Shown here piece after piece: positions 33,125 through 41,575 of a stretch of 64,000 bases of DNA (the first letter of the stretch is position 1; every line of letters starts with the position of its first letter). Origin of the DNA: Sphingobium nicotianae (GTDB taxonomy: Bacteria; Pseudomonadota; Alphaproteobacteria; Sphingomonadales; Sphingomonadaceae). The notes below the pieces were generated by a model. It did no database searches, had not been told where the DNA came from, and was given only the letters and a program-made list of their open reading frames with translations. Location: NCBI RefSeq assembly GCF_018603885.1, contig NZ_JAHGAW010000004.1, positions 124,001 through 188,000 of the forward strand, given 5' to 3'. Position numbers and translations under genes: made by a program.

Positions 33125-33831
33125 GGCCTGCCAGCGCCGGCCGCCGGGCCGGTCTGTTCGTCGCGCTCGCGCTTGCCGCGCCCGCGCCGGCGCAGCTCAG
33201 CTTCGGCGCCAGTGTCGCGAGCGACTCCCGGTTGCGCGGCCATTCGCGCAGCCAGGGCCGTCCCGCCGCCAGCGCCAGCATTGGCTATGATGATGCCTCC
33301 GGCCTGTTTGCGAGCGGTAGCGGCACCGTGTTCCTCGCGCCCGGCAACGAAGGCGTGCGCTGGATGGGCGGCGTCGTCGCGCTCGGCTATGCCCAGCGTC
33401 TGCGTGATGGGCTGTCAGTCGAGCTTGGCGCTCTGCGCGCGCAATATTCGCGGGCCAGCTATGGCCGCCCCGCCGGTTACAGCGAGCTGTTCGCAGGCCT
33501 CTCCGGGCGTGTCCTGTCAGCCCGCATCGCTTTCTCGCCGGACTATCTGCGCCCCGGCGTCGCCATGCTCTATGGCCAGGTCGAGGCTGTCACCCGGCCG
33601 GCGACCGACTGGCGCCTGTTCGGTCATGTCGGCGCGCTCACCCGGCTCGGCGGCATGCCGGCCTTCCCGATCTCCGCCACCCAATATGACTGGCGCGCCG
33701 GCATCGGCCGCGTCGCGGGCAAGTTCGATCTTGAACTGAGCCTGTCGAGCGGCGGACCCGATCGCGATTATTACGGCCAGCAGATGCACACGAAGACCGC
33801 GCTGGTCGGGGCGGTGAGCGTCGCCTTCTAG
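33121..33831 (+). CDS. TorF family putative porin (Gcw_chp/TIGR02001-like)
   Basis: A 236-residue protein. The signal peptide (GLFVALALAAPAPAQ) is followed by QLSFGASVASDSRLRGHS, matching the start of TorF/Gcw_chp barrels (a short strand then a conserved SDxRxRG-type turn). Alternating beta strands run to the end, and the C-terminus VGAVSVAF ends in Phe as outer-membrane proteins do. Start GTG 33121 overlaps the protease stop (GTGA). It is the last gene of the sigma operon, so the regulated output is probably in the outer membrane. Confidence 0.75.
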   Translation: MRPASAGRRAGLFVALALAAPAPAQLSFGASVASDSRLRGHSRSQGRPAASASIGYDDASGLFASGSGTVFLAPGNEGVRWMGGVVALGYAQRLRDGLSVELGALRAQYSRASYGRPAGYSELFAGLSGRVLSARIAFSPDYLRPGVAMLYGQVEAVTRPATDWRLFGHVGALTRLGGMPAFPISATQYDWRAGIGRVAGKFDLELSLSSGGPDRDYYGQQMHTKTALVGAVSVAF

Positions 33832-33900
33832 GACGCGCGGACAAATAGGATACGGCTACCCAGAGATATCGTTCAAGAAGGCGACCGTCGGGACGCGACC
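33832..33900. repeat. About 70-bp interspersed repeat, copy A
   Basis: GCGCGGACAAATAGGATACG through AGATATCGTTCAAGAAG and GGACGCGACC. It aligns along its length with 35588-35660, sharing GGACAAAT, GGCTA and AGATATCGT. Both copies lie just after a gene end. The function is unknown. Confidence 0.55.
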
Positions 33901-33907
33901 GGTTATC

Positions 33908-33995
33908 CGTCATTCCCGCGCACGCGGGAATCCAGTTCCACGCTGCCGCTGAGCCGCAAGGTCACAGCTGGATTCCCGCGTACGCGGGAATGACG
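33908..33995. repeat. Inverted pair of CGTCATTCCCGCG palindromic repeats
   Basis: CGTCATTCCCGCGCACGCGG plus GAATCCAG (from 33908) and its inverted partner CTGGATTCCCGCGTACGCGG plus GAATGACG (to 33995) are separated by about 30 bp. This is a widespread REP-like family, different from the G-rich repeats. A single copy is at 16194. Confidence 0.75.
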
Positions 33996-34397
33996 AGGAG
34001 CGGTGGCGCAAAGGGTCCGCCGCCCACCCAGTTTCGGCCGTCCACTTCGCTCGCGCGCTGTCCCCATAGCGGCCCACCATCCCTACCGCCAATTTGGCCA
34101 TGCGCCCTGGGCGGGGGCTGGCTGGCGACTCGCCCTTGCGGTCCGGTTGCCCGATCGGGTGAAACATTCATCGCTCATATGTCCCGATCCGGGGCGGTCC
34201 GTGCGACTCGCGGGATGATGCAGGGCGGGAAGGATTTCTGCGTTCTTCCCACGGCCGTTCATATTTGGTAAATATGTCCTTAACGGCACGTCTCTCCTTC
34301 TTGGGAGGCGATGCCGCAGGGGCGCAGATCAAATAAAAAAAGATCTGTCGATCGGGATGGTCCCGGTTGATTCAGTAGTCATGTGGGAGCGACTGCA
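33996..34397. other. Intergenic region upstream of a PEPxxWA metalloprotease
   Basis: 402 bp without a convincing gene. The right part (34200-34397) is less GC-rich and contains TTTGGTAAATATGTCC and AAATAAAAAAAGATC, a plausible promoter and leader for the gene at 34398. A GGCACGTCTC near 34285 recalls half of a sigma-54 site, but the -12 part does not match. Confidence 0.45.
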
Positions 34398-35522
34398 ATG
34401 CGACACCTGAAAGCACTCGCGGCTGGCGCCGCGATGGTGGGCTTTGCGTTCACGGCAAGCACGCCGGCGAACGCCGTCAATTTCAACTTCACCTTCACGG
34501 CCGGCACCAGCGCGCAGGCGCAGGCGGCCTTCCTCCAGGCGGGCCAACTCTGGGCCGACATCTTCACCGACAATATCACCGTCGATCTGACCGTGGGCAC
34601 CGCCGCGCTCGGCCCGGGCATCCTTGGCCAGGCCGGCTCGCGCAGCTTCACCATCGACTATTCGACCTTCAAGCTGGCCATGGGCCTCGACGCGACCAGC
34701 GCCGCGGATGCGACCGCCAATGCTCACCTGCCGGGCGGATCGTCCTTCCCGCTGCTGATCAACCGCACGTCGAACAATCCCAACGGCGCCGGCTCGGCCA
34801 CGCCCTATGTCGACAATGATGGCGACGCCAACAACTCGACCATCTATTTCTCGGCGGCCAATGCCAAGGCGCTGGGCTTCACGACGCCGAACGGCACGAT
34901 CAGCGGCTGCACGGTGACGTGCGATGCGTTCATCCAGTTCAGCACCTTGTTCAACTTCGACTATGACCGCAGCAACGGCATCGACGCCAACGCCTATGAC
35001 TTCATCGGCGTCGCGGCGCACGAGATCGGCCATGCGCTGGGCTTCACCAGCGGCGTCGACGTGCTCGACAATAACAGCCCGCCGATCAACGGCCCGTTCA
35101 GCGACAATCAGTTCACCTTCGTGAAGCCGCTCGACCTGTTCCGCTACTCGGCACAGAGCGAGGCGCTTGGCGTGATCGACTGGACTGCCGACAATCGCGA
35201 CAAATATTTCTCGATCGATGGCGGCGCGACGGTCGGCCCGCTCTTCTCGACCGGCACCAATTTCGGTGACGGCCGTCAGGCGAGCCACTGGAAGGACAGC
35301 CTCAACATCGGCATCATGGACCCGACGGCCGGTCTGGGTGAGTTTCTGAGCATCACCGGCAACGACAAGCTGGCGCTGGACGTGGTCGGCTGGGATCTCA
35401 AGCAAGCCTCGCCGCCGACGCCGGGCGTGCCCGAGCCGGCGACCTGGGCGATGATGATCGGCGGCTTCGCGCTCGCCGGTGTCGCGATGCGCCGCCGCAA
35501 GGTTGCCGTCAGCTTCGTCTGA
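34398..35522 (+). CDS. Zinc metalloprotease-like protein with PEPxxWA-CTERM tail
   Basis: A 374-residue protein. The signal peptide (KALAAGAAMVGFAFTASTPANA) is followed by a large extracellular domain containing AAHEIGHALGF: H208, E209 and H212 form the zincin HExxH motif, with GF beyond as in metzincin-like NF038122 proteins. The C-terminal tail is VPEPATWAMMIGGFALAGVA with MRRRKVA. ATG 34398 follows GTGGGAGCGACTGCA. It is the only one of the three sorted proteins here with a recognisable enzyme domain. It could process surface proteins or matrix. A hairpin terminator follows. Confidence 0.85.
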   Translation: MRHLKALAAGAAMVGFAFTASTPANAVNFNFTFTAGTSAQAQAAFLQAGQLWADIFTDNITVDLTVGTAALGPGILGQAGSRSFTIDYSTFKLAMGLDATSAADATANAHLPGGSSFPLLINRTSNNPNGAGSATPYVDNDGDANNSTIYFSAANAKALGFTTPNGTISGCTVTCDAFIQFSTLFNFDYDRSNGIDANAYDFIGVAAHEIGHALGFTSGVDVLDNNSPPINGPFSDNQFTFVKPLDLFRYSAQSEALGVIDWTADNRDKYFSIDGGATVGPLFSTGTNFGDGRQASHWKDSLNIGIMDPTAGLGEFLSITGNDKLALDVVGWDLKQASPPTPGVPEPATWAMMIGGFALAGVAMRRRKVAVSFV

Positions 35523-35540
35523 TCGCGCTAAGGTGAATTG

Positions 35541-35579
35541 GGAGGCGCCGTTGCCCGGTCGGGTGGCGGCGCCTCTCAT
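35541..35579 (+). terminator. Hairpin terminator of the metalloprotease gene
   Basis: GAGGCGCCG (35542-35550) pairs perfectly with CGGCGCCTC (35567-35575), with an inner CCCG/CGGG, then TCATTTG. The U-tract is weak. Confidence 0.6.
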
Positions 35580-35587
35580 TTGCGACT

Positions 35588-35660
35588 AGGGCGCGTGGAC
35601 AAATTCGGGATGGGGGCTATCCGTAGATATCGTCCAGAAGCGGCCTGTCAGGATACAACC
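35588..35660. repeat. About 70-bp interspersed repeat, copy B
   Basis: GCGCGTGGACAAATTCGGGA then GGGGGCTATCCGTAGATATC and GTCCAGAAGCGGCC. It is the partner of 33832-33900, in the same orientation. Confidence 0.55.
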
Positions 35661-35707
35661 CGATTGCGGACATCCGAGAGATGTTCGCCTCCATCCCCGG
35701 GGATCTG

Positions 35708-36559
35708 TCAGTTTGTTAAGTTCTCATCGCCGGGAATTACGATACGTCGCCTATAGACCGCCGCAGTCGGCATTCCCCGCGCGTCCAAAGCAGGCCGAAA
35801 GCGTGCCCTCTCTATCAACAGCGCGCAGATGAGGGTATTAAGCTGCGGGCGATCATAGGGACCATTGGTTATTTTGCATTGGTTAGCTTGCCCATTTGAC
35901 CCTACTTGGAGTGCAAAGGACACATAAGTAGTGGGCTTGTTGGCTACCATGTCGTCCGGGATGTCTTCTCGGACTATCCATGGTGCTCCAATCGGCTCAA
36001 CGGTCCGCCAGCGGCTGATGGCTGGAGCCGGCGGGACCTGACTGACCCCGACAGGACTCGGCTCGCCATTGCGCGCTGATGCTTCAATTATCGTGCACCG
36101 ACGTAGGACCAAAAAATACGCATTCTTGGTATATTGCCAAGCGGTACGGTCATTCCGAACGGCTGCCGCCAAGCCACGTGGATCGGTCCCGGGCGAAATC
36201 AAAGTTACGAATTTTGAAGCGACCTGGGCCACTTTGACATTGTCAGCACAGTTGCTGCCTTCAAGCTCAAGCTCGAGCGTGATTTTCCAGACCTTGCCCA
36301 AACGATCATGAAAAATTCTCGCCTTTCTGGAGGGGGGCGGATCATTCACCCGGCCTTCGGTGACGACATCCTCTCGCCGCTGACCCCCGATAAGTACCAT
36401 CTGCCAGCGACCTCCCAATGATGAGATCATCTGCTTGGCACGCTGTACGGTAAAACCAAAGTCCGGGTGACCGTTAAAGCGGCCATCAGCCACCCTGAAT
36501 GGCGTCGCTTGATCGTTGGGACTGATCATGCTCAACAAGAGTGCTACAGCGAAAATCAT
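35708..36559 (-). CDS. Exported protein with TonB C-terminal-like end
   Basis: A 283-residue protein. ATG 36559 gives a signal (MIFAVALLLSMISP). The middle contains single cysteines (SNCADN, RRCTIIE). The final 80 residues, YVSFALQVGSNGQANQCKIT then LICALLIERARFRPALDARG and YRRRIVIPG, follow the TonB/energy-transducer C-terminal pattern but without the proline-rich linker. Similar stand-alone proteins are frequent in sphingomonads. Base composition is lower in GC than its neighbours, hinting at transfer. Role not known. Confidence 0.65.
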   Translation of the reverse strand: MIFAVALLLSMISPNDQATPFRVADGRFNGHPDFGFTVQRAKQMISSLGGRWQMVLIGGQRREDVVTEGRVNDPPPSRKARIFHDRLGKVWKITLELELEGSNCADNVKVAQVASKFVTLISPGTDPRGLAAAVRNDRTAWQYTKNAYFLVLRRCTIIEASARNGEPSPVGVSQVPPAPAISRWRTVEPIGAPWIVREDIPDDMVANKPTTYVSFALQVGSNGQANQCKITNGPYDRPQLNTLICALLIERARFRPALDARGMPTAAVYRRRIVIPGDENLTN

Positions 36560-36816
36560 GATCGCCTTTGGGGTGGGAATTGATCCAGATTGTCGAAAGA
36601 AGATTGTCGGTTCGTTAAACCGGCGAGGAGTTTCCGCGAACCTGCGATAGCGGGGTCGGAAATGCGGCAACCCGTGCGTCTGCAATCCACCCCAAACTCG
36701 CCATTTAGGCCCAACGGACTGTCACCTGAAACCGGGCGTTCGTTCAGCGTCGGAATTTGTCCACGCGGCCTGGATGGAAACATATTCATGGGGACTCAAT
36801 CTGTGCAGGATAATCG

Positions 36817-37323
36817 CTATTCCGCAGCGGCCGCCGCCCGCGCATCCTCGCCCCAGGCGCGCTTTTCGCCCTGCCAGGGCACCTGCCCATTGATCCACAG
36901 GTCGACATAGACGCTCTTGAAGCGCCACTCGCCGTCCGTGTCCTTCACCGCCAGCGTGTCCCAGGTGCCCATGCCGAACACGCGATTCTCGAAGGTGACG
37001 ACGTCATGCTGCAGGATCGACCAGAAGCATTTGATGCGCACGCCGGGCGTTCCGTCCTCGGCCGTGTCCGGGTTCATCAGCACCTGGCTCATGCGATGCT
37101 GGCGGCCGAGATAATGGTTGGGCCGTTCGTACCAGAGCGAGTCCGTCGCGCGCTTGAGGCCTTCGCGGCCATGGCAGCGCCCCTGCGGCCAATGCTCCAG
37201 CCAGCCATCCTCGGTGAAGCACATCGCATAGCCCTCGAAGTCGCCCGTATCGAGCGCCCAGGCGTAGCGCGCCATCAGCTCCTCGATCTCGACCCGGTCT
37301 TCCAGCGGCACCTTGAGCGCCAT
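36817..37323 (-). CDS. SnoaL-like (NTF2 fold) protein
   Basis: A 168-residue, single-domain NTF2-like protein: DRVEIEELMARYAWALDTGD with FEGYAMCFTEDGWLEHWPQG is the usual start of SnoaL_4/BaiE-type dehydratase or isomerase proteins, and HRMSQVLMNPD with FKSVYVDLWI completes the cone. His and Asp positions for a hydratase are plausible (Y20, D25, H81-like), but activity cannot be assigned. ATG 37323 has AGGAGAGGCGCG; ATG 37338 adds five residues. Confidence 0.85.
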   Translation of the reverse strand: MALKVPLEDRVEIEELMARYAWALDTGDFEGYAMCFTEDGWLEHWPQGRCHGREGLKRATDSLWYERPNHYLGRQHRMSQVLMNPDTAEDGTPGVRIKCFWSILQHDVVTFENRVFGMGTWDTLAVKDTDGEWRFKSVYVDLWINGQVPWQGEKRAWGEDARAAAAAE

Positions 37324-37459
37324 CGCGCCTCTCCTCATTGTCTCTCCTGATAGGTATCTTCCGCCGCGGCGTGGCGCCGGTCAAGGGCGCTCGCATCGGC
37401 CGGTTAAGCTCTTGCTCATCCTTCTTGCGATAGTCTTGCCGCATTGGAGGAATGGACTC

Positions 37460-37576
37460 GTGATTGCACGGATGTTCAGTGGACAGCGCGGCGCCAGGGC
37501 GCTCGAATATGGGTTGGTGACGGCGCTGGTCGGCGCGGCCGGGCTGGTCGCGCTGGCCTCGGTCACGCTCGCCTGA
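37460..37576 (+). CDS. Very small Flp-type pilin-like protein
   Basis: 38 residues from GTG 37460, which has GGAGG at 9 bases. RMFSGQRGARALEYGLVTAL matches the Flp/Fap prepilin motif: a short basic leader, cleavage after Gly, and Glu at position 5 followed by Tyr, then a hydrophobic helix (LVTALVGAAGLVALASVTLA). Most Flp pilins are about 50-60 residues, so this is an unusually short member. No prepilin peptidase or tad genes are near. Confidence 0.6.
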   Translation: MIARMFSGQRGARALEYGLVTALVGAAGLVALASVTLA

Positions 37577-37823
37577 CCGTTACGGCCGCGCGGCTCTGCC
37601 GCCCGGGAAGGACCATGCCGCGCGCGCGGCGTTCGCGCCTTCGCCCTCATCGTCCCGGCCGGTTTCGAACCTGCCGATCCGCTCATCGGGCGGTCTCGCG
37701 CGCGGTCATTCCAGATGGCGCGGAAGGAGCGTATATAATTTCTTCGCCCGCCCGATCGGCAAGCCTGATTGACTGTCCGGCCGGTTCGTGAAATCGGGCC
37801 TCGCGAGGACTAGGAGACCTGCA

Positions 37824-38951
37824 ATGCCCGCCCTGCGCCCAGATATCGATCCCGACGGCCTGCTCGAATATTCGGTCGTCTTCACCGACCGCTCGCTCAA
37901 TCATATGAGCCAGTCCTTCCAGGGCGTGATGCGCGACATCCACGCCATCCTGTGCGAGGTGTACGCAGCGGATCGCGCGGTCGTCGTGCCCGGCGGCGGC
38001 ACCTATGCGATGGAAGCCGTCGCCCGCCAGTTCGCCACCGACGCGAATGTCATGGTCATCCGCAACGGCTTCTTCTCCTATCGCTGGACGCAGATCTTCG
38101 AGGCCGGCTCGATCCCCGCGTCCGAGACGGTGATGATGGCGCGCCGCACCGGCAACGGCGCGGCCGACGCGCCCTTTGCGCCCGCGCCGATCGACGAGGT
38201 CGTCGCGCGCATCAAGGCCGACAAGCCCGATCTGGTCTTCGCGCCGCATGTCGAGACCGCCTCGGGCATGATCCTGCCGGACGATTATCTGCGCGCCGTC
38301 GCGGACGCCATCCACGAGGTGGGCGGCCTGTTCGTGCTGGATTGCATCGCGTCGGGCTGCGTCTGGGTCGACATGAAGGCGACCGGCGTCGACGTGCTGA
38401 TCTCCGCGCCGCAGAAGGGCTGGTCCGCGCCGCCCTCGGCCGGTCTCGTCATGCTCAACGAGCGGGCGCTGAAGCGGCTGCGCGCGACCAGGTCGACCAG
38501 CTTCGCGATCGATCTGGGCAAGTGGAACGGCATCATGGAGGCCTATCTGAACGGCGGCCATGCCTATCACGCGACCATGCCGACGGACTCGCTGCGCACG
38601 CTGCGCGGCGCGATGCTGGAGACGAAGGAGATCGGCTTCGCCAAGCTCGCCGCCGCGCAATGGGAGCAGGGCAATGCCGTGCGCAAGATGCTGGCCGATC
38701 GCGGCTTCAAGTCCGTCGCGGCCGAGGGCTTCGGCGCGCCGGGCGTCGTCGTCTCGTTCACCGACGATCCCGAGATCCAGACCGGCAAGAAATTCCTCGG
38801 CCTCGGCCTTCAGATCGCCGCCGGCGTGCCGCTGATGGTGGAGGAAGGCCCGGACTATAAGAGCTTCCGCCTCGGCCTGTTCGGTCTCGACAAGCTCAAG
38901 GACGTACCGGCCAGCGTCGCGCGCCTGGAGGCCGCGTTCGACGCGCTGTAG
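37824..38951 (+). CDS. Class V aminotransferase (PLP-dependent)
   Basis: A 375-residue fold-type I enzyme of the serine-glyoxylate/alanine-glyoxylate aminotransferase group. PGGGTYAMEAVARQF binds PLP phosphate, FVLDCIASGCVWVDM carries the PLP-contacting Asp, and SAPQKGWSAPPSAG the Schiff-base Lys. ATG 37824 follows TAGGAGACCTGCA. The donor and acceptor are not predictable; the usual candidates are serine, alanine and glyoxylate. A single-gene unit. Confidence 0.9.
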   Translation: MPALRPDIDPDGLLEYSVVFTDRSLNHMSQSFQGVMRDIHAILCEVYAADRAVVVPGGGTYAMEAVARQFATDANVMVIRNGFFSYRWTQIFEAGSIPASETVMMARRTGNGAADAPFAPAPIDEVVARIKADKPDLVFAPHVETASGMILPDDYLRAVADAIHEVGGLFVLDCIASGCVWVDMKATGVDVLISAPQKGWSAPPSAGLVMLNERALKRLRATRSTSFAIDLGKWNGIMEAYLNGGHAYHATMPTDSLRTLRGAMLETKEIGFAKLAAAQWEQGNAVRKMLADRGFKSVAAEGFGAPGVVVSFTDDPEIQTGKKFLGLGLQIAAGVPLMVEEGPDYKSFRLGLFGLDKLKDVPASVARLEAAFDAL

Positions 38952-39021
38952 GGCGCGCATCCAGGGCTGGCGGAATCGCGCAAAACGACTAGGCTCCTGC
39001 CAAACAGCAGGAGACGATGCC

Positions 39022-39210
39022 ATGTTCGTGAAGTTCACCAGTCCCGACAGACTGCCCGTGGCCGTCAATGCCACGCAGATTTCCTTCATCTCGCCGGTCG
39101 AGGACGGCACCCGCATCCGCTTCGGCGAGGGGCGCAGCGTGACCGTGATCGAGCCGATCGACGAGATCATGGACCGGCTCAACCGGACGAACCAGCTGCC
39201 CGAAGGCTAG
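39022..39210 (+). CDS. Small beta-rich hypothetical protein
   Basis: A 62-residue protein, FlbD-like in pattern only: MFVKFTSPDRLPVAVNATQI, then SVTVIEPIDEIMDRLNR. FlbD-like proteins typically read INP..I..IE; here there is no flagellar context. SD AGGAGACGATGCC. Function unknown. Confidence 0.55.
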   Translation: MFVKFTSPDRLPVAVNATQISFISPVEDGTRIRFGEGRSVTVIEPIDEIMDRLNRTNQLPEG

Positions 39211-39344
39211 GCGCCGCCTCCCACCCATATCCGTCGCCTGCGCGCGCAGGCGGCGTCCGCGCCATGGATTTCTCCAAGACGGGTTGAGTGTTGGCGCGCG
39301 CCGGGGCATATCCGATTCGTTAACATGTTAAGGGAGAGGCTTGC

Positions 39345-40772
39345 ATGCTCGCCAATTATATCGACGGTCGTTTCGTTGAGGCGCAGGGCGCCACCCCGAT
39401 CCCGGTGCTCAATCCGGCGCGCGGCACCGTGATCACGCACATCCCGGATTCGCCCCGCGCCGTGGTCGACGAGGCGATCGACGCCGCCCGCCGCGCCCAG
39501 CCCGGCTGGGGCAAGCTCACCAACAGCGAGCGCGCCGTCTATCTGCGCCGCATCGCCGCCAGGCTGCGCGACAATGAAGATGCGCTGTCGCACACGCTCA
39601 CCGAGGAGATCGGCAAGCTGCGCGATCTGGCGCGGGGCGAGGTGGCGACCACCGCCAACTTCCTCGACTATATGGCCGAGTGGGCGCTGCGCATCGAGGG
39701 CGAAATCCTGCCCAGCGAGCGGCGCGGCGAGACCATCCTGATGCAGCGAAAGCCGATGGGCGTGGTCGGCGGCATCCTGCCGTGGAACTTCCCCTTCTTC
39801 CTGATCGCGCGCAAGGCCGGACCGGCGCTGCTGACGGGCAACACGATCGTCATCAAGCCGAGCGAGGAGACGCCCGGCAATGCCGACTTCTTCGCCCGCC
39901 TGCTCGACGAATGCGACCTGCCGCCCGGCGTGTTTAACATCGTCCACGGCACCGGCAAGACGGTGGGCGAGGGGATCTCCAGCCACAAGGGGATCGACAT
40001 GGTGAGCTTCACCGGCAGCGTGCCCACCGGCATCGAGATCATGAAGCAGGCCGCCGCCAACGTCACCAAGGTCAATCTCGAGCTGGGCGGCAAGGCGCCG
40101 GCGATCGTCATGAACGATGCCGATCTCGACATCGCCATCCCCGCCATCCGCATCTCGCGCATCCTCAACAACGGCCAGGTCTGCAACTGCGCCGAGCGCG
40201 TCTATGTCCAGCGCGGCATCGCCGACGAGTTCACCGACCGGCTGGTGAAGGCGATGCGCGACGTGACCTATGGCGATCCGCTCGGCAACGCCCCGGTCGA
40301 CATGGGCCCGATGATCCACGAGAAGGCCGCGCTGCGCATCGCCGGCATGATCGAGACATCGGTGGGCGAGGGCGCCACGCTGCTGACCGGCGGCAAGCAT
40401 GTCGAGCAGGGCGGCGGCCATTATATCGAGCCGACCGTGCTCACCGGCTGCGCGCAGGACAGCGACATGATCCAGAAGGAGATTTTTGGGCCCGTCATGC
40501 CGATCCACGTCGTCGACGAGCTGGACGAGGCGATCGCCAAGGCCAATGACAGCGAGTTCGGCCTGACCTCCTCCATCTACACCCGCTCGCTCTCCAACAT
40601 CCTCAAGACCACCGCCGAGCTCAACTTCGGCGAGACCTATGTGAACCGCGAGAATATGGAGGCGATGCAGGGCTACCACGCCGGCATGCGCAAATCCGGC
40701 ATCGGCGGCGCGGACGGCAAGCACGGCCTGCTCGAATATACCCAGACGCAGATGGTCTATCTGCAGAATTGA
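39345..40772 (+). CDS. aldA: Lactaldehyde/glycolaldehyde dehydrogenase (NAD-dependent ALDH)
   Basis: A 475-residue protein, family-typical length. VNLELGGKAPAIV holds the catalytic Glu, ILNNGQVCNCAERVYVQRG the nucleophile Cys280, and VGGILPWNFPFFLIARK plus the SFTGSVPTG segment the NAD site. The NNGQVCNCAERVYV block is characteristic of AldA-type lactaldehyde dehydrogenases, which make L-lactate for an LldD-type enzyme such as that at 16349. SD AAGGGAGAGGCTTGC. Other aldehydes (betaine, succinate semialdehyde) are less likely. Confidence 0.88.
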   Translation: MLANYIDGRFVEAQGATPIPVLNPARGTVITHIPDSPRAVVDEAIDAARRAQPGWGKLTNSERAVYLRRIAARLRDNEDALSHTLTEEIGKLRDLARGEVATTANFLDYMAEWALRIEGEILPSERRGETILMQRKPMGVVGGILPWNFPFFLIARKAGPALLTGNTIVIKPSEETPGNADFFARLLDECDLPPGVFNIVHGTGKTVGEGISSHKGIDMVSFTGSVPTGIEIMKQAAANVTKVNLELGGKAPAIVMNDADLDIAIPAIRISRILNNGQVCNCAERVYVQRGIADEFTDRLVKAMRDVTYGDPLGNAPVDMGPMIHEKAALRIAGMIETSVGEGATLLTGGKHVEQGGGHYIEPTVLTGCAQDSDMIQKEIFGPVMPIHVVDELDEAIAKANDSEFGLTSSIYTRSLSNILKTTAELNFGETYVNRENMEAMQGYHAGMRKSGIGGADGKHGLLEYTQTQMVYLQN

Positions 40773-40972
40773 GGGGCAGGCAGGCCACGTCGGACTGGTC
40801 CCACCCCGTCCTGCCCCGCGCGGGAGAGGGTGGGGGGGTTGGCCTCGGAGCCACGCGTCTTCTGAAGGCCGTCGCATGTCATCGTCCCGGTCGTGTCGAA
40901 CGAAGGCGAGACCCCTGAGGCTGCGCACCGGCCGCGCGTCGAGGCCGGCGTCCATCCGCCGCCCTTCCGGCG

Positions 40973-41575
40973 CTAACGCAGTCTCGCCGACGTCACCAAG
41001 GCACGGAAGTCGTTTTCGCTCCTGGCGAAATAGCCAAGGCGCGGCGCCTCGAACGTCATCATGAAGAGCTTGCCGTCGATGATGGCGGCATGCGCTTCGC
41101 CCCTGCGGGTCAGCTGGTCCTCGTCCGTGAATTCATAGGTGAAGAAGACGCCGTCGCGTCCGAGAAACGTCGCAGCCTGCGTCGAGAGCAGCTTGAAGGC
41201 ACCGCTGTTCTTGTAGGTGCGATGCGTACCCTCCAGCAATTCCGGCACCTCCACCAGCAGTGTCGTGCGGGTGAATTTAGGCAGCGGTGCGTGCTTCTTG
41301 CTTCTTTCCTTCACCAGCGGATTGCCGGGCGCAATGCCGGCGAAGAAGGTCACATCGTTGAGTTGCTCGCCGTCCAGCGTCCATGTCTCGGTATTCTTCC
41401 CGATCTTCTTGCCAAGACTGTTCCAGTCGCGCGAGGGCGTGACGGTCACGGACGACCCGGCGACCGTGACCGCCGCGCCCTGAACGCGCAGCTTGTGGGC
41501 CCGGGCCATCGTCGAAAGGGCCAGCAAGGAGAGCGTGGCGATCGCCAGCGCGAATCCGGAGCGACGGAGCATCAT
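40973..41575 (-). CDS. Exported hypothetical protein of an M48 protease operon
   Basis: A 200-residue protein. The signal peptide (FALAIATLSLLALSTMARA) is followed by a beta-rich domain with LLVEVPELLEGTHRTYKNSG and a C-terminal GKLFMMTFEAPRLGYFARS. The start shares one base with the protease stop (TAATG), so they are coupled. No family recognised. It is third in the minus-strand operon 43523-40973. Confidence 0.65.
   Translation of the reverse strand: MMLRRSGFALAIATLSLLALSTMARAHKLRVQGAAVTVAGSSVTVTPSRDWNSLGKKIGKNTETWTLDGEQLNDVTFFAGIAPGNPLVKERSKKHAPLPKFTRTTLLVEVPELLEGTHRTYKNSGAFKLLSTQAATFLGRDGVFFTYEFTDEDQLTRRGEAHAAIIDGKLFMMTFEAPRLGYFARSENDFRALVTSARLR

Noticed and set aside
34280-34300. Sigma-54 promoter for the PEPxxWA metalloprotease
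   Set aside because: GGCACG is present but the TTGCW element at the right spacing is not, and the other two PEPxxWA genes have nothing similar.
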